Assembly (NCBI RefSeq): GCF_015709525.1
Contig: NZ_JADNRA010000018.1
Coordinates: forward strand, 27,296 to 91,295
DNA from: Methylocystis sp. L43
GTDB lineage: Bacteria > Pseudomonadota > Alphaproteobacteria > Rhizobiales > Beijerinckiaceae
Length of the DNA stretch: 64,000 bases
Direction: 5' to 3'
Each line of letters opens with the position of its first letter. Position 1 is the first letter of the stretch. Shown here piece by piece: positions 15,321-24,942 of this stretch. A model generated the notes under the pieces. The model was given only the letters and a program-made list of their open reading frames with translations, ran no database searches and had not been told where the DNA came from. Position numbers and translations under genes: made by a program.

Positions 15321-18300
15321 TCACGCGAAGCCAGGCGCACGCAGTCGGACCACGCTAATTCCGCCGCCCCGGCGCTCGACGCAGATCTTCGTCGCGATCC
15401 GCTGCTGGAGCGAATCGACATGGCTGATCACCCCCACCCGCCTGCCCTGTCCCTGCAGCGCCTCCAACGCATCGATGGCGACGTCGAGCGTCGCCGAATC
15501 GAGCGCGCCGAATCCTTCGTCGATGAACAGCGTATCGACGAATGAGCTGCGGCCTTCGAGCCCGGCAAGCGCTAACGCCAGCGCGAGCGACGCAAGGAAG
15601 CGCTCGCCGCCGGACAGCGAACGCGTCGAACGGCGCTCGTCGCCGAGATCGCGGTCGACGATCTGGAGGCCCAGCGAGCCGGGCTCGCCCGAGCGCTCCA
15701 GGGCGTAGCGGGGCGCAAGCAGCGCCAGGCGCTGATTGGCGAGCGCCACGAGATGCTGCAGCGTCGCGGCCTGCGCGAAACGGCGGAACTTGTCGCCGCT
15801 CGCCGAGCCGATGGCTTCATTGATCTCGCCCCAGAGTTTGGCGTTTATGCGCGCCTGTTCGAGCTCCTCGCCGAGCGCGGCCGCGCGTTCCCGCGCCTCA
15901 TCGTCCTTTGCGCCACGCTCGCGCAGCGCGCCGAGCCGCGCCGCCAATTCGTCGAGGCGTCCAGCGATGTCGCTCTCCTCCGCGGCAAGCTGCTCACGCG
16001 AAACTTCCGCCGGGGCGACGGCCTGGGCTTCATCGTAATCAACCTGCCGCGCCCTGACGGCGGCCTCGGCGGCGGCGCGCCCGGCTTCCGCCGCTTCAAC
16101 GGCGCGACGCAGCTCCGCCTGCTCCTCGCGCGACATCGCAAGAAGCGGCGTCGCAGTCGCCTCGTCGAAGCCAGCAGTCTCGAGCGCCGTAGAAAAGGCC
16201 GTGCGCGTCTGTTCGGCGCCCGCCGCCGCGCTTTCCGCGGCGCTTGCACAATGGGCGTGACGCGTCTCGCAGGCGGTTTTCGACTGCTGGGCTTCAGCGA
16301 GCCGCTGGCGCGCCTCGTCGCGCGCCACAATCGCCGCCCTGTGGCGCGCCTCGAAGCGGGATCGATGCGCGGCCGTCGCTTCTCCCTCCAGAAGCAGCGC
16401 GCGCGCGTCGCGCGCCTCAGTAAGGCTCTTCGCGCGCGCCTCATGATCGCCTTTGGCCTCGGCCTCGCGGGCGCATGCGCTGTCTGTCTCCGCCGCAACG
16501 CGCTCCGCCTTCAGTCCGATCGCGGCGAGGTTTGCTGCGAGTTCATCCAACCGCGCCAGCGCCTCCCGGTAACGCGCGCCCGCCGTCTCGAGCCGGCGTC
16601 GCGCAGAAGCGGCGTCGCGCTCGAGATCAGCGGCCGAGAGGTCGCAAGCCTGCAGATGAGGCGCGAGCGACCGATCGAGCGACTCGAGGCGCTCAACCAG
16701 TCCCGCGCCTTCCGCCATGGACCGCGCGCGCGCTTCCCGTAAAGCGTCCAGCGATACGGCGAGCGCCGCACGCTCCTCCTGACGCGCGTCGAGCGCCTGA
16801 CGAATTGCGTCGCGCTCTCCGCCCAGGCGGTCCCGCTCGTCCCGCAGCCGACGCGCGGCGCGAAGCTTTTGCGCGACGCCATCGCGCGCTGTCGCAACCT
16901 CCTTCGCCAATACTTGCAGCCGCGCCGAGGCTGATGGAATTGACGTTGGCGGCGCCAGCTCCGGGGCCATATCTCGCGCGCAATCGGCGCTCAGCAACAA
17001 CGCATATTCGGCCTCGGCGCGCGCGCGAACCGCTTGCGCTTGTGCCGCGCGATGCAACGCGTCTTCGTGAAGCGCTTGCGCCTGCGCCGCCCGCGCGCTC
17101 AAGGAGACTGTCTCCTGGTCCAATCTGCTGAGCGTTCGCCGCGACTCGTCGCGCCGCGCGCGCAGCGCGTCGATCAACGCGCTCGCCGCGTCATGCGTCT
17201 CGGCGAAAGGATGTTCGCGCGCGCCGCACACGGGGCACGGCGCATCGTCGTTCAGCGCCGCGCGCAATCGCAGCGCGTGGGGATCCGCCGCGGCATCAGC
17301 CAACTCGCCGAAGCGTTCGGCCTCGGCGCTTTGCGCCGCCTGTCGCGTGCGCTCCGAACGTACTCCCTCAAGCTTCTGCCGAACCGCCGCTTCGTCCTGC
17401 GCGTAGCGGGCGATGTCCCGATGCGCGGAAGCCGCCGCGACGTCCGCCTCGTCATAGACGCGCGCCCATCTGCGCAACGCTTCGATGTGCTCGACGGCGC
17501 GCGCGAGGTCGTCAGCGCGGGCGAGCGCGGCCGGTTCGTCGAGGGCGAGGAGCGCGCAGTCGCGGTCCGCAATTTGCGCGGCTAGCTTTTCACAGGCCGC
17601 TCTGTCTTGCGCGTCGCGCGCGTTAAAGTCCGCAAGCGTGGCGTCGCCGCGATCGATGTCGGCGAAGGCCGCTGCGAGCGCGCCATCACAGGCGCGCTTG
17701 GCTTGCGAGATTTCGGCACGCTTGGTCAGCCAATCGTCGATGTCTCGCCAGCGTTCGCTGAGCGCCCGCGCCGGCTCGAGGCGCGCAAGATCGGCGAGCG
17801 CCGTCTCCTTCTCGCGTTCAATATCGGCGCGCCGTTCCATTGTTTCGGCGCGTTCGACCCGCTTCGCCTGCGCGCGCGAGGCGGCGTCCTGAGCGACGCT
17901 TCGCGCTTTTGCTTCCTCCTGAGCCAAATTGGCGATGCGCGCGTCGAGCGCCGCGGCTTGGCTCCATATCGGCGCGAACCGGGCGATCTGCGCTTCCGAG
18001 GCGGCGACCGACTCTGCAGCCGAGAGCGCTTGCGCCTCCTGCGCGGCGAAAGCTTGTTGAGCGGCGCCCGCTTTCACTTTGGCGTCGGCGGCCTCATCGA
18101 GCGCCGCCTTTTGTATTTCCTCGGCGCGCCGCATGTCGTCCCGCGGCGCGCGCAACGGCTCGACCTGCGCCAGCGCCGAGAGCGTTTCGCGCCGCGGCGC
18201 CATTTCGTCGAACGCCCGCAAGGCGCCCGCGTGCGCCGACATCGCCTGCGCAAGCTTTGCTTGGGCCTGAGCCAAGGCGTCGAATCGGCGCAGCGCATCA

Positions 18301-19094
18301 GCCATCGCGCTGCGCCTTTCGGCGACTTGCGCGCGTTCGGCTTCGGTCGCTGCGACGACTGCGTCGATTGCGGCGCGCTCATCTTCCGACATCACGCCGA
18401 TCTCGGCGCGACGGCGTTCGACAAGCGTCGTCGCCTGGTGCGCTTCGCGAGCGCGCTCAAAGGCGCGCTGCGACAGAACGCCATAAATTTCGGCGCCGGT
18501 GATCTTTTCGAGAAGTTCGGCGCGCTCCTTTGCGTCGGCGCGCAAAAAGGCGTCGAATTCGCCCTGCGCCAGAAGCGCCGTGCGACGAAACTGGTCGAAG
18601 GTGAGATCGGTCAATTCGACGACGCGGGCGTTGACCGGCTCTATGCCGCTCTCGACCGCCGCGACGATTTCCCCGGCCTCGTCGATTCGCCACAGCGACC
18701 TGACGCGCTTTTGCAACGCGCCCGACGCTCTGCCGCGCGCGCGCTGCAGGTCGCAGCGCGTCCGATAGCGCAGCCCATCCTTGCCGATAAAATCGACTTC
18801 CGCGAAACCGCGTCCGGCGCCGCGGCGAAGAATTGCGCGCGGGTCGCCGGCGCCGAGCGTCTCTCCGGATGGATCTGGCGCGCCTTCGCTCGCGCCAGCC
18901 GCGACGACGCGGGGGAATTTATCATAAAGCGCGAGACAGATCGCATCGAGAATCGTCGACTTGCCCGCCCCGGTTTCGCCGGTGATGGCGAAGAGTCCTG
19001 CCGAGCGCAGCGGCTCGCTGTCGAAGTCGATGGCGAAGCCTTCTGCGAGACTGGCGAGATTTGCGCCTCTGATCGCCAGAATGCGCAATGTCAC
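15321..19094 (-). CDS. sbcC: Exonuclease SbcC (Rad50-like ATPase)
   Basis: SbcC is the SMC-like ATPase of the SbcCD nuclease that cleaves DNA hairpins and ends. The 1257-residue protein has Walker A GETGAGKST near residue 40, two long Ala/Glu/Arg-rich coiled-coil arms, a zinc hook CPVCG around residue 620, and at the C-terminus the signature LSGGERFLASLALALALAG and Walker B TLFIDEGFG. It starts with GTG overlapping the sbcD stop as GTGA, so the two are translationally coupled. Length is somewhat above the E. coli protein, from longer arms. Confidence 0.95.
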   Translation of the reverse strand: MTLRILAIRGANLASLAEGFAIDFDSEPLRSAGLFAITGETGAGKSTILDAICLALYDKFPRVVAAGASEGAPDPSGETLGAGDPRAILRRGAGRGFAEVDFIGKDGLRYRTRCDLQRARGRASGALQKRVRSLWRIDEAGEIVAAVESGIEPVNARVVELTDLTFDQFRRTALLAQGEFDAFLRADAKERAELLEKITGAEIYGVLSQRAFERAREAHQATTLVERRRAEIGVMSEDERAAIDAVVAATEAERAQVAERRSAMADALRRFDALAQAQAKLAQAMSAHAGALRAFDEMAPRRETLSALAQVEPLRAPRDDMRRAEEIQKAALDEAADAKVKAGAAQQAFAAQEAQALSAAESVAASEAQIARFAPIWSQAAALDARIANLAQEEAKARSVAQDAASRAQAKRVERAETMERRADIEREKETALADLARLEPARALSERWRDIDDWLTKRAEISQAKRACDGALAAAFADIDRGDATLADFNARDAQDRAACEKLAAQIADRDCALLALDEPAALARADDLARAVEHIEALRRWARVYDEADVAAASAHRDIARYAQDEAAVRQKLEGVRSERTRQAAQSAEAERFGELADAAADPHALRLRAALNDDAPCPVCGAREHPFAETHDAASALIDALRARRDESRRTLSRLDQETVSLSARAAQAQALHEDALHRAAQAQAVRARAEAEYALLLSADCARDMAPELAPPTSIPSASARLQVLAKEVATARDGVAQKLRAARRLRDERDRLGGERDAIRQALDARQEERAALAVSLDALREARARSMAEGAGLVERLESLDRSLAPHLQACDLSAADLERDAASARRRLETAGARYREALARLDELAANLAAIGLKAERVAAETDSACAREAEAKGDHEARAKSLTEARDARALLLEGEATAAHRSRFEARHRAAIVARDEARQRLAEAQQSKTACETRHAHCASAAESAAAGAEQTRTAFSTALETAGFDEATATPLLAMSREEQAELRRAVEAAEAGRAAAEAAVRARQVDYDEAQAVAPAEVSREQLAAEESDIAGRLDELAARLGALRERGAKDDEARERAAALGEELEQARINAKLWGEINEAIGSASGDKFRRFAQAATLQHLVALANQRLALLAPRYALERSGEPGSLGLQIVDRDLGDERRSTRSLSGGERFLASLALALALAGLEGRSSFVDTLFIDEGFGALDSATLDVAIDALEALQGQGRRVGVISHVDSLQQRIATKICVERRGGGISVVRLRAPGFA

Positions 19095-20287
19095 GCCTCC
19101 TGCAGAAGACGCTCGAAACAGTCGAAATGATTGTCCGTGGGGGTAACGCCGTGCGCCTGCTCGAAGGCTTCGCGAAACAAATCCATCGGTTTGCGCTCGG
19201 CGAGGCGCAGCGGCGTCGGCGCCGCCGCAGGCGCTTGTGGCCGTTCGACGCTGGTCGAAACGACGCGCAGCGGAAATTTCTCGCAGATGGCGTCGAGCTC
19301 GGCCTTCAATCCAACAGCTGGGCCGTCGACCCTGATCGCAAGATGCGCGAAGGGCCAGGCGTCGATCGGCGCCGAAGCGTCCAATTCCAGCGCCTTGAGC
19401 GCAGACTCGAGTTCGGCCACGTACAGAGCGCCCGCCGCCGGCGCCCGCAAATGCCGGATGGGGCGGATGATCGGCGCATGTTCAACGACAACGGCGCCGC
19501 TGTCGTCGACATCGATGATACTGACGCCATGCGCATAGCCGATCTCGGTCTTCGACATCGGAATGAGCGAACCGGAGTAGCGGATCGTCTCGCGGTCGAT
19601 GAATTGCGGGCGATGCAGATGGCCAAGCGCAACGTAAGCGATATCTGGCGAAAACATATCCGACGGAAGGGCATGTTCGCCGCCGACGAGAATCCGTCGT
19701 TCGGACCCTTCGGATTCGAGCGCGCCTGCGACATGAAGATGGCCGGTGACGATGAGCGGCGCCGTGCCGATTTCACGACGCGCGCTCTCGACCGCCTCGC
19801 GATAGGCCTCGCGCACGGCGCTGGCGCCGGTCGTCGCGGGCAGATCCACCGCGCGCGGATAAGGCAGCGCGAGCAAATGTGCGCCAATTCTGCCGCTCGC
19901 GTTGCGGATGGGCGAAAGATGCGCGCGCGCGTCGAAGGCGCCGTCGCGACGCGCAAAGGCGCCGATCGAAACGACGTCCGCCATCTCGAACAATGCGCGC
20001 GGCGCTTCGAGTCGCGCCGCCGGATCATGATTGCCGGCGACCAGCGCGATCAGCGCATGCGGACAGGCGACGCGCAAATCGCGCAATGTGTCGTAGAGCA
20101 GCCGCTGGGCGTCGGCGGACGGATTGAGGCTGTCAAAAACGTCGCCCGCAACGATGACGGCGTCGACCGCGCGCTCCCTGGCGATGGCGACAAGCTGCGC
20201 CAGCGCGTTGCGGTGCTCGGCGTCGCGCGACCAGCCTTGCAGCGTCGCGCCCAGATGCCAGTCGGCCGTATGAAGAAGGCGAATCAC
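19091..20287 (-). CDS. sbcD: Exonuclease SbcD (Mre11-like nuclease)
   Basis: SbcD is the metallophosphoesterase nuclease partner of SbcC. Visible phosphoesterase motifs are HTADWHLGATL at the start, IVAGDVFDS, ALVAGNHDP and VTGHLHVAG / LGHLHRPQ. I place the start at GTG 20285-20287, which gives VIRLLHTADWHLG as in other family members (398 residues); the frame extends 53 codons further upstream to an ATG at 20446 but without family resemblance. It precedes and overlaps sbcC. Confidence 0.93.
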   Translation of the reverse strand: MIRLLHTADWHLGATLQGWSRDAEHRNALAQLVAIARERAVDAVIVAGDVFDSLNPSADAQRLLYDTLRDLRVACPHALIALVAGNHDPAARLEAPRALFEMADVVSIGAFARRDGAFDARAHLSPIRNASGRIGAHLLALPYPRAVDLPATTGASAVREAYREAVESARREIGTAPLIVTGHLHVAGALESEGSERRILVGGEHALPSDMFSPDIAYVALGHLHRPQFIDRETIRYSGSLIPMSKTEIGYAHGVSIIDVDDSGAVVVEHAPIIRPIRHLRAPAAGALYVAELESALKALELDASAPIDAWPFAHLAIRVDGPAVGLKAELDAICEKFPLRVVSTSVERPQAPAAAPTPLRLAERKPMDLFREAFEQAHGVTPTDNHFDCFERLLQEA

Positions 20288-20656
20288 TCCAGCAGTAGGC
20301 GCCAGGCCGTCGGCGGTGGGCAAGGGCCACGCTTGGACGCGCTGGACTTCGGACGAATAATTCGCGGTTTTTTTCGATCCGACAGCAAAGGACGAGCTGC
20401 TGATAAGCGAGCGGCAAAAGTACTGCATAGAAGTGTTGAGACACATACATGACGATTACTTCCAGGGACAGGCTCTTTCTTGCAGCGCGCCGTATTGGCC
20501 GGCGTTTATCCCGTTCTAGAGGCGAAGCGCTCCCCAGCGTCGGAAGTCATGTCGCAGGGGTTCACAAGCCTGTCGTCGTGCCTGTAAAATATGCGGCATC
20601 GCAAAGGGCTGGACCTTGGCGCGGTCCGTCAGGCCCCTAATCCGAGAGGAAGCAGG
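20288..20656. other. Divergent intergenic region between sbcD and the HNH gene
   Basis: These 369 bases must hold the promoters of the leftward sbcDC operon and the rightward HNH gene. A 63-codon frame at 20449-20640 has no recognisable features and ends within the region, so I treat it as chance. TGTAAAATATG near 20583 could include a -10 element for the HNH gene. No repeat or RNA signature is evident. Confidence 0.35.
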
Positions 20657-21229
20657 GTGACTGCACACTTTCGTCAACAGACCGTGTCGCCGCAGGCGTG
20701 CCCCGCGCTTGTGCTCAACGCCGACTACCGGCCGCTGAGCTACTATCCGCTCTCCCTGTGGGGTTGGCAGGACGCCATCAAGGCAGTGTTTCTTGACCGC
20801 GTGAACATCGTCTCGGAATACGACAAGACCGTCAAAAGCCCGAGCTTCGAGATGCGTCTGCCCTCGGTCGTGTCGCTCAAGGAGTATGTGCGGCCGACCC
20901 GACACCCGGCGTTCACGCGATTCAACGTCTTTCTGCGCGATCGCTTCACCTGCCAATATTGCGGCGAACATGAGGAATTGACGTTCGACCACGTCATTCC
21001 TCGATCGAAGGGAGGCGCGACGACGTGGGAAAACGTCGTCGCGGCGTGTTCGCCGTGCAATCTGCGCAAGGGCGACCGCCTGCCGAAGGAGGCGCACATG
21101 TCGCCGGCGCAGGCGCCCTTTCAGCCGAGCGTCGCCGACCTGCATCGCAACGGCCGGCTGTTTCCGCCCAATTACCTGCACGAAAGCTGGATGGACTATC
21201 TCTATTGGGATTCGGTGCTCGAACCATAG
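20657..21229 (+). CDS. HNH endonuclease family protein
   Basis: The 190-residue protein carries an HNH nuclease domain with zinc-binding CxxC pairs: FTCQYCG (about residue 103) and CSPCNLRKG, and between them the HNH core TFDHVIPRSKGG...TWENVVAAC. The N-terminal 90 residues (LVLNADYRPLSYYPLSLWGW) match a widespread stand-alone bacterial HNH family, not a phage terminase set. I use the GTG at 20657, preceded by GGAAGCAGG; an upstream start at 20591 would add 22 residues. The biological target is not known. Confidence 0.9.
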   Translation: MTAHFRQQTVSPQACPALVLNADYRPLSYYPLSLWGWQDAIKAVFLDRVNIVSEYDKTVKSPSFEMRLPSVVSLKEYVRPTRHPAFTRFNVFLRDRFTCQYCGEHEELTFDHVIPRSKGGATTWENVVAACSPCNLRKGDRLPKEAHMSPAQAPFQPSVADLHRNGRLFPPNYLHESWMDYLYWDSVLEP

Positions 21230-21256
21230 CTTGGCGCGCCAGGAAAGAAGGCTCCA

Positions 21257-21769
21257 ATGATGCGCCGAGTCGTGGTCATGGCTTTCGGCTTCGTCCTCGC
21301 TGTGGGCGTCGCCGCCATTTTTCTTATCGTCTCGGCGCTCCTTGATCCGGCGACGCGGGAGGCTGGATTTGCCGCCGCAACGTCCGGCCTGTTCGCCTTC
21401 GTCGAAGAAGATGCGCGCGCCGGCGGATGGGGCGAACCTCTGGCGACATTCGGATTCTTCATCTGGGCGATCGTCATCGCCACCTGCGTCGCGCCGCTCG
21501 CGGTCGCGGCGTTGATCGGCGAGATCGCCGGCGCACGCTCGCTCCTCTGGTATTCGGGCGCGAGCGCGACGCTTGCCGGCGCGTCGCCGTGGATCGCCCG
21601 CGCTGCGATGGGACTTGATCGCGCCCGCGAAGCCAGCCCCCTCGAATTACGAATCGCGCTGTTGTTTTTTCTGACCGGCGCGCTGGCGGGGGCGATTTAC
21701 TGGGTGATCGCCGCGCCGCCGCCCGCGCGTCAGATGGCGCGCCCCAAAGCGCCGCTTGGCGAAGTTTAA
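21257..21769 (+). CDS. Four-segment membrane protein, unknown family
   Basis: The 170-residue protein has hydrophobic segments at about residues 7-28, 67-90, 93-115 and 131-153, with a Pro/Arg-rich C-terminal tail (PPPARQMARPKAPLG). No catalytic motif is visible. It starts 27 bases after the HNH gene on the same strand and may be cotranscribed. I do not recognise a characterised family. Confidence 0.75.
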   Translation: MMRRVVVMAFGFVLAVGVAAIFLIVSALLDPATREAGFAAATSGLFAFVEEDARAGGWGEPLATFGFFIWAIVIATCVAPLAVAALIGEIAGARSLLWYSGASATLAGASPWIARAAMGLDRAREASPLELRIALLFFLTGALAGAIYWVIAAPPPARQMARPKAPLGEV

Positions 21770-22122
21770 CGCGCAGCCTTCACGGGGAAGCGGCGCCAAT
21801 AGACGCAAGCGCGTCGCAATGAATTTCGCGCGAGACATCCGGCAAAACAGCCGGCCATCTGAACGAGCGCCGAGTCGCAAGAATCCTTCATGCTCGAGGT
21901 CTTATCCATACTCAGACGTGCGCAGGCAGGCGAATGAAGCAAGAATGCGCGCTGAAGCGATCATTGACGTCAGGAATGCTTGATCTCCATTTTGGCGACA
22001 CATCGAGTGAACTGAGGCGCCTATGAGATCATGAGGCGCCGACGTCGCGAAATCCCCGGGTTTTCTTAGACTCTGACGGCGTCAGGATTGACGCCAAAAG
22101 CCGGAAGTGCTCTTAACCGAAC
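21770..22122. other. Intergenic region with a small hairpin
   Basis: These 353 bases hold no convincing gene. A dyad GGCGTCA-GGAT-TGACGCC (22078-22095) lies 28 bases before the next start codon and is followed by AAAAG; it could be a leader hairpin or operator. The stretch around 21870-22010 is slightly AT-richer than its surroundings. Confidence 0.35.
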
Positions 22123-23313
22123 ATGGCAGACTACCATTCTCTGATCGCGAGAGCGGTCGCCGCTCTGCCGCAGTCCACGCCGGACACGCGCCAAGCGGTC
22201 TATGAACGCGCCCGCAAGGCGCTGTTCAATCAGTTGCGCGGCATCCAGCCGCCGGTCGCAGAAGCCGATATTGCCGCCGAAGGCCGCGCGCTCGAAGACG
22301 CGATCCAGCAAGTCGAAACGGAGCGCGCCGCAAACGAGGCGCAAGCGACGCAAGCTCGCGATGGGACGTCTGCGCCGCAACGCAAGCCGCATCCGATCAG
22401 CTCGGCCAAATCTGCCGAACGCGCGCCGAATGACGACGCGGATTCGTCTTGGGGCGACGCGCGTCACTCGTCCATCGGCGGCGAGGACGATGTCCCGCTG
22501 CGCGAACCACAGAGGCCGCCAGCGCCGCTGCCGCCCGCGCCGAGGCCGCAGCGCTCGAAGCGTCTCATGCTTTCCGTCGCCGGCGTTGTCGTCGCGCTCG
22601 TGGCGGTCGTCGGAACCCTCGCCTGGCAGCTTCGCGAGCAGCCGGAGGATCTGGCCAAACTGAAACCGGAGCAGTCCGCCTCCAATGGGCCCGAAGGCGG
22701 CAAGATCAACGATCGCGTCGCGGGCGACGGGCAAGCGGCCAAAAAGCCGACGCCGCGCAGCCCCGCAGTGCCGGTGGCGCAAAAGGCGGAGATGTGGGTC
22801 GGCTCCCTCGCCGAGCCCACGAAGGTCGACAAGATTTACAACGGCTCCGCCGTCTGGCGTCTTGAGAACGTCGGCGGGCCTGGCGAACCCGTCGGATCGG
22901 CCATCCGCGGCGACATCGAGGTCCCCGACGCGAAGCTGAAAATGACTCTCCTGTTTCGCAAGAACACCGACGCGACTCTTTCGGCCTCGCACACCATCAA
23001 TGTGTCGTTCACAGTCGCGCCCGGCAGTCCCATCGGCGGCGTCAAGGCCATCGGCCCCATTCAGATGCGACGCTCCGATGCACAGTCGGGAGAAAAAGTC
23101 GCCGGCATTCCCGTGCCGATCACCGAGAACAATTTCCTCATCGGGCTGATGCGGGGCGACCATGAGGCGCGCAATATTCTCCTGTTGCGGTCGCTCGCGG
23201 CGTTAGACTTGCCGATGCAGCTCGCCGACGGCCGCGCGGCGACGATCAACATGGAAAAAGGCCCATCTGGCGAGCGCGTCTTCGCGGACGCCATTGACGC
23301 CTGGGGAAAATAA
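22123..23313 (+). CDS. Membrane-anchored conserved hypothetical protein
   Basis: The 396-residue protein has a soluble N-terminal helical part (ADYHSLIARAVAALP...RQAVYERARKALFNQL, about 1-75), a charged Pro-rich linker, one membrane segment (about 148-168, MLSVAGVVVALVAVVGTLAW) and a C-terminal domain of about 200 residues with few Cys or His. The N-terminal motif recurs in Hyphomicrobiales proteins of unknown function. There is no enzymatic motif. The topology suggests a cytoplasmic N-terminus and periplasmic C-terminal domain. Confidence 0.8.
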   Translation: MADYHSLIARAVAALPQSTPDTRQAVYERARKALFNQLRGIQPPVAEADIAAEGRALEDAIQQVETERAANEAQATQARDGTSAPQRKPHPISSAKSAERAPNDDADSSWGDARHSSIGGEDDVPLREPQRPPAPLPPAPRPQRSKRLMLSVAGVVVALVAVVGTLAWQLREQPEDLAKLKPEQSASNGPEGGKINDRVAGDGQAAKKPTPRSPAVPVAQKAEMWVGSLAEPTKVDKIYNGSAVWRLENVGGPGEPVGSAIRGDIEVPDAKLKMTLLFRKNTDATLSASHTINVSFTVAPGSPIGGVKAIGPIQMRRSDAQSGEKVAGIPVPITENNFLIGLMRGDHEARNILLLRSLAALDLPMQLADGRAATINMEKGPSGERVFADAIDAWGK

Positions 23314-23361
23314 ATCCCAACTTCGCTGCAACAGCCGACGTCAGCAGGCCCATTCTAAACG

Positions 23362-24456
23362 TTACATGACGAGCGTCAGCCTTTTCGCCGCGCGCGTCAC
23401 GCCGGTGTAGAGCCATCGCGCCCGATGTTCGCGGAAGGCGAAGGACTCATCGAAAAGTGTCACGTCGTCCCATTGCGACCCCTGGGCCTTGTGGACGGTG
23501 AGCGCATAACCGAAATCGAACTCGTCCGAGTCCTTGCGAAGCGCATAAGGAATGTCGGTTTCCGCGCCGAACAGTTGCGGTACGACGGCCACGCGCTGAA
23601 ATTTAGCGGCTTCGCCATCTTCCGGCATTACCAGCATTCTCACCTTGCCGCGGCGCAGGGCTCCGGCGCTCTTTACCGTGAACAGCGCGCCGTTCAGAAG
23701 TCCCTTCTTGCGATTGTTGCGCAAGCAGACGAGCTTCTCGCCTGATTGCGGCAAGTCCCCCGTAAATCCGCGCAGCTGGCGAAGGCGCCCATTGTAGGCG
23801 CGCCGCGTCTTGTTCAGGCCGACGAGCACCTGATCGGCGCCGGTCACGAGCGCCGGATCAAGCGAGTCACGGCTGATGACGCGCGTATCGCCGAAGACGC
23901 CGCGCTCGACGCTCTCGCCTGCGCGGATCGCCATTGACAGGCGGATGATCGGATTGTCCGCCGCCTGCCGATGCACCTCTTTCAGCATCACGTCGGGCTC
24001 GGCGTCGGTGAAGAAACCGCCGCCTTTCACCGGCGGCAATTGCGCCGGATCGCCGAGCACCAGCACCTTCTTGCCGAAGGAGAGAAGATCGCGGCCGAGC
24101 TCCTCGTCGACCATCGAGCATTCATCGACCACGATGAGTTTCGCACGCGCCGCGGCGCTGTCGTCGTTGAGAACGAAGGACGGCTCTTCGGTCTCGGTGT
24201 CGGTCGCGCGATAGATGAGGCTGTGAATTGTGCGCGCGTCCTTGCAGCCCTTGGAGCGCATGACGAGCGCCGCCTTGCCGGTGAAGGCGGCGAAGGCGAC
24301 GTCGCCCTCGACATGTTCGGCAAGATGCCGCGCGAGGGTCGATTTGCCCGTTCCGGCGTATCCAAACAGCCGAAACACCTGCCGCGCGCCGGGCGTTTCA
24401 AGCCAGCGCGCGACGGCGGTCAGCGCTTGATCCTGTTCGGGCGTCCAGATGGGCAT
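23362..24456 (-). CDS. RecD-like ATP-dependent DNA helicase
   Basis: This 364-residue protein is a short superfamily 1 helicase of the RecD/Pif1 type. It has Walker A GYAGTGKST (near residue 34), FTGKAALVM, Walker B VVDECSMVD, the motif GDPAQLPPV, and the C-terminal motif YALTVHKAQGSQWD followed by YTGVTRA. I start at ATG 24456 (MPIWTPEQDQAL), which matches the family; the frame extends 18 codons upstream. It lacks the N-terminal domains of full-length RecD2. It is convergent with the 22123 gene. Confidence 0.9.
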   Translation of the reverse strand: MPIWTPEQDQALTAVARWLETPGARQVFRLFGYAGTGKSTLARHLAEHVEGDVAFAAFTGKAALVMRSKGCKDARTIHSLIYRATDTETEEPSFVLNDDSAAARAKLIVVDECSMVDEELGRDLLSFGKKVLVLGDPAQLPPVKGGGFFTDAEPDVMLKEVHRQAADNPIIRLSMAIRAGESVERGVFGDTRVISRDSLDPALVTGADQVLVGLNKTRRAYNGRLRQLRGFTGDLPQSGEKLVCLRNNRKKGLLNGALFTVKSAGALRRGKVRMLVMPEDGEAAKFQRVAVVPQLFGAETDIPYALRKDSDEFDFGYALTVHKAQGSQWDDVTLFDESFAFREHRARWLYTGVTRAAKRLTLVM

Positions 24457-24528
24457 GGCTAGGGTGTCGAGTCCAGGCGTCACGATGGCGGAGCCGACGC
24501 CGGCGAACAAGCGCCATTATCAATCTTG

Positions 24529-24918
24529 TCAGGCGCTGAAGCCCGCGATCAGCAGCCCGCCGCCGAGCACGAAGGAGATGAGCGCAAACACGGGATAGCG
24601 CTTTTCATATGCCATTCGGGCGAAAATGTCGCGCACCGTCTGCGGCGGCAGAAACAGCGTCAGGAAACCGCTGATCAGCGTGATCCAGCCGACAAGCGAG
24701 ACGAGCGCCGCGGCCGTGTCGCTCCAAATGTCGTGGCCGATCACAATGGCGAGACCGATCGCGAGGCGTATCATGCCGACGAAGGCGATGGCGACGGGCT
24801 CGCGCGAAATGCTCTCGATCATCTGGAGCGCCACGTCCCTGCGCACCAGCATCCAGGCGGACATGATCAGCGCGTAAGCGCCGATCAGCTTTGCGAGAAA
24901 AAGAGTAAGCGGCGTCAT
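24529..24918 (-). CDS. Four-segment membrane protein, unknown function
   Basis: The 129-residue protein is almost entirely hydrophobic with about four membrane segments (residues 5-24, 42-62, 68-89, 106-127). Short charged turns include RRDVALQMIESISREP and RDIFARMAYEKRYP. AAGGAGG lies upstream of the ATG at 24918. It sits 24 bases after hemN on the same strand, so it is probably transcribed with it. I do not recognise a family with known function. Confidence 0.75.
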   Translation of the reverse strand: MTPLTLFLAKLIGAYALIMSAWMLVRRDVALQMIESISREPVAIAFVGMIRLAIGLAIVIGHDIWSDTAAALVSLVGWITLISGFLTLFLPPQTVRDIFARMAYEKRYPVFALISFVLGGGLLIAGFSA

Positions 24919-24942
24919 GAACGCCTCCTTGCCGAATCGCGC

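Noticed and set aside
17607..19130. 507-codon rightward open frame
   Set aside because: It lies fully opposite sbcC/sbcD, whose motifs are clear. Long antisense frames are common in GC-rich coding DNA, and the product is Arg-rich without domains.
20449..20640. 63-codon frame between sbcD and the HNH gene
   Set aside because: No ribosome binding site and no hydrophobic or conserved segment; it lies where the promoters should be.
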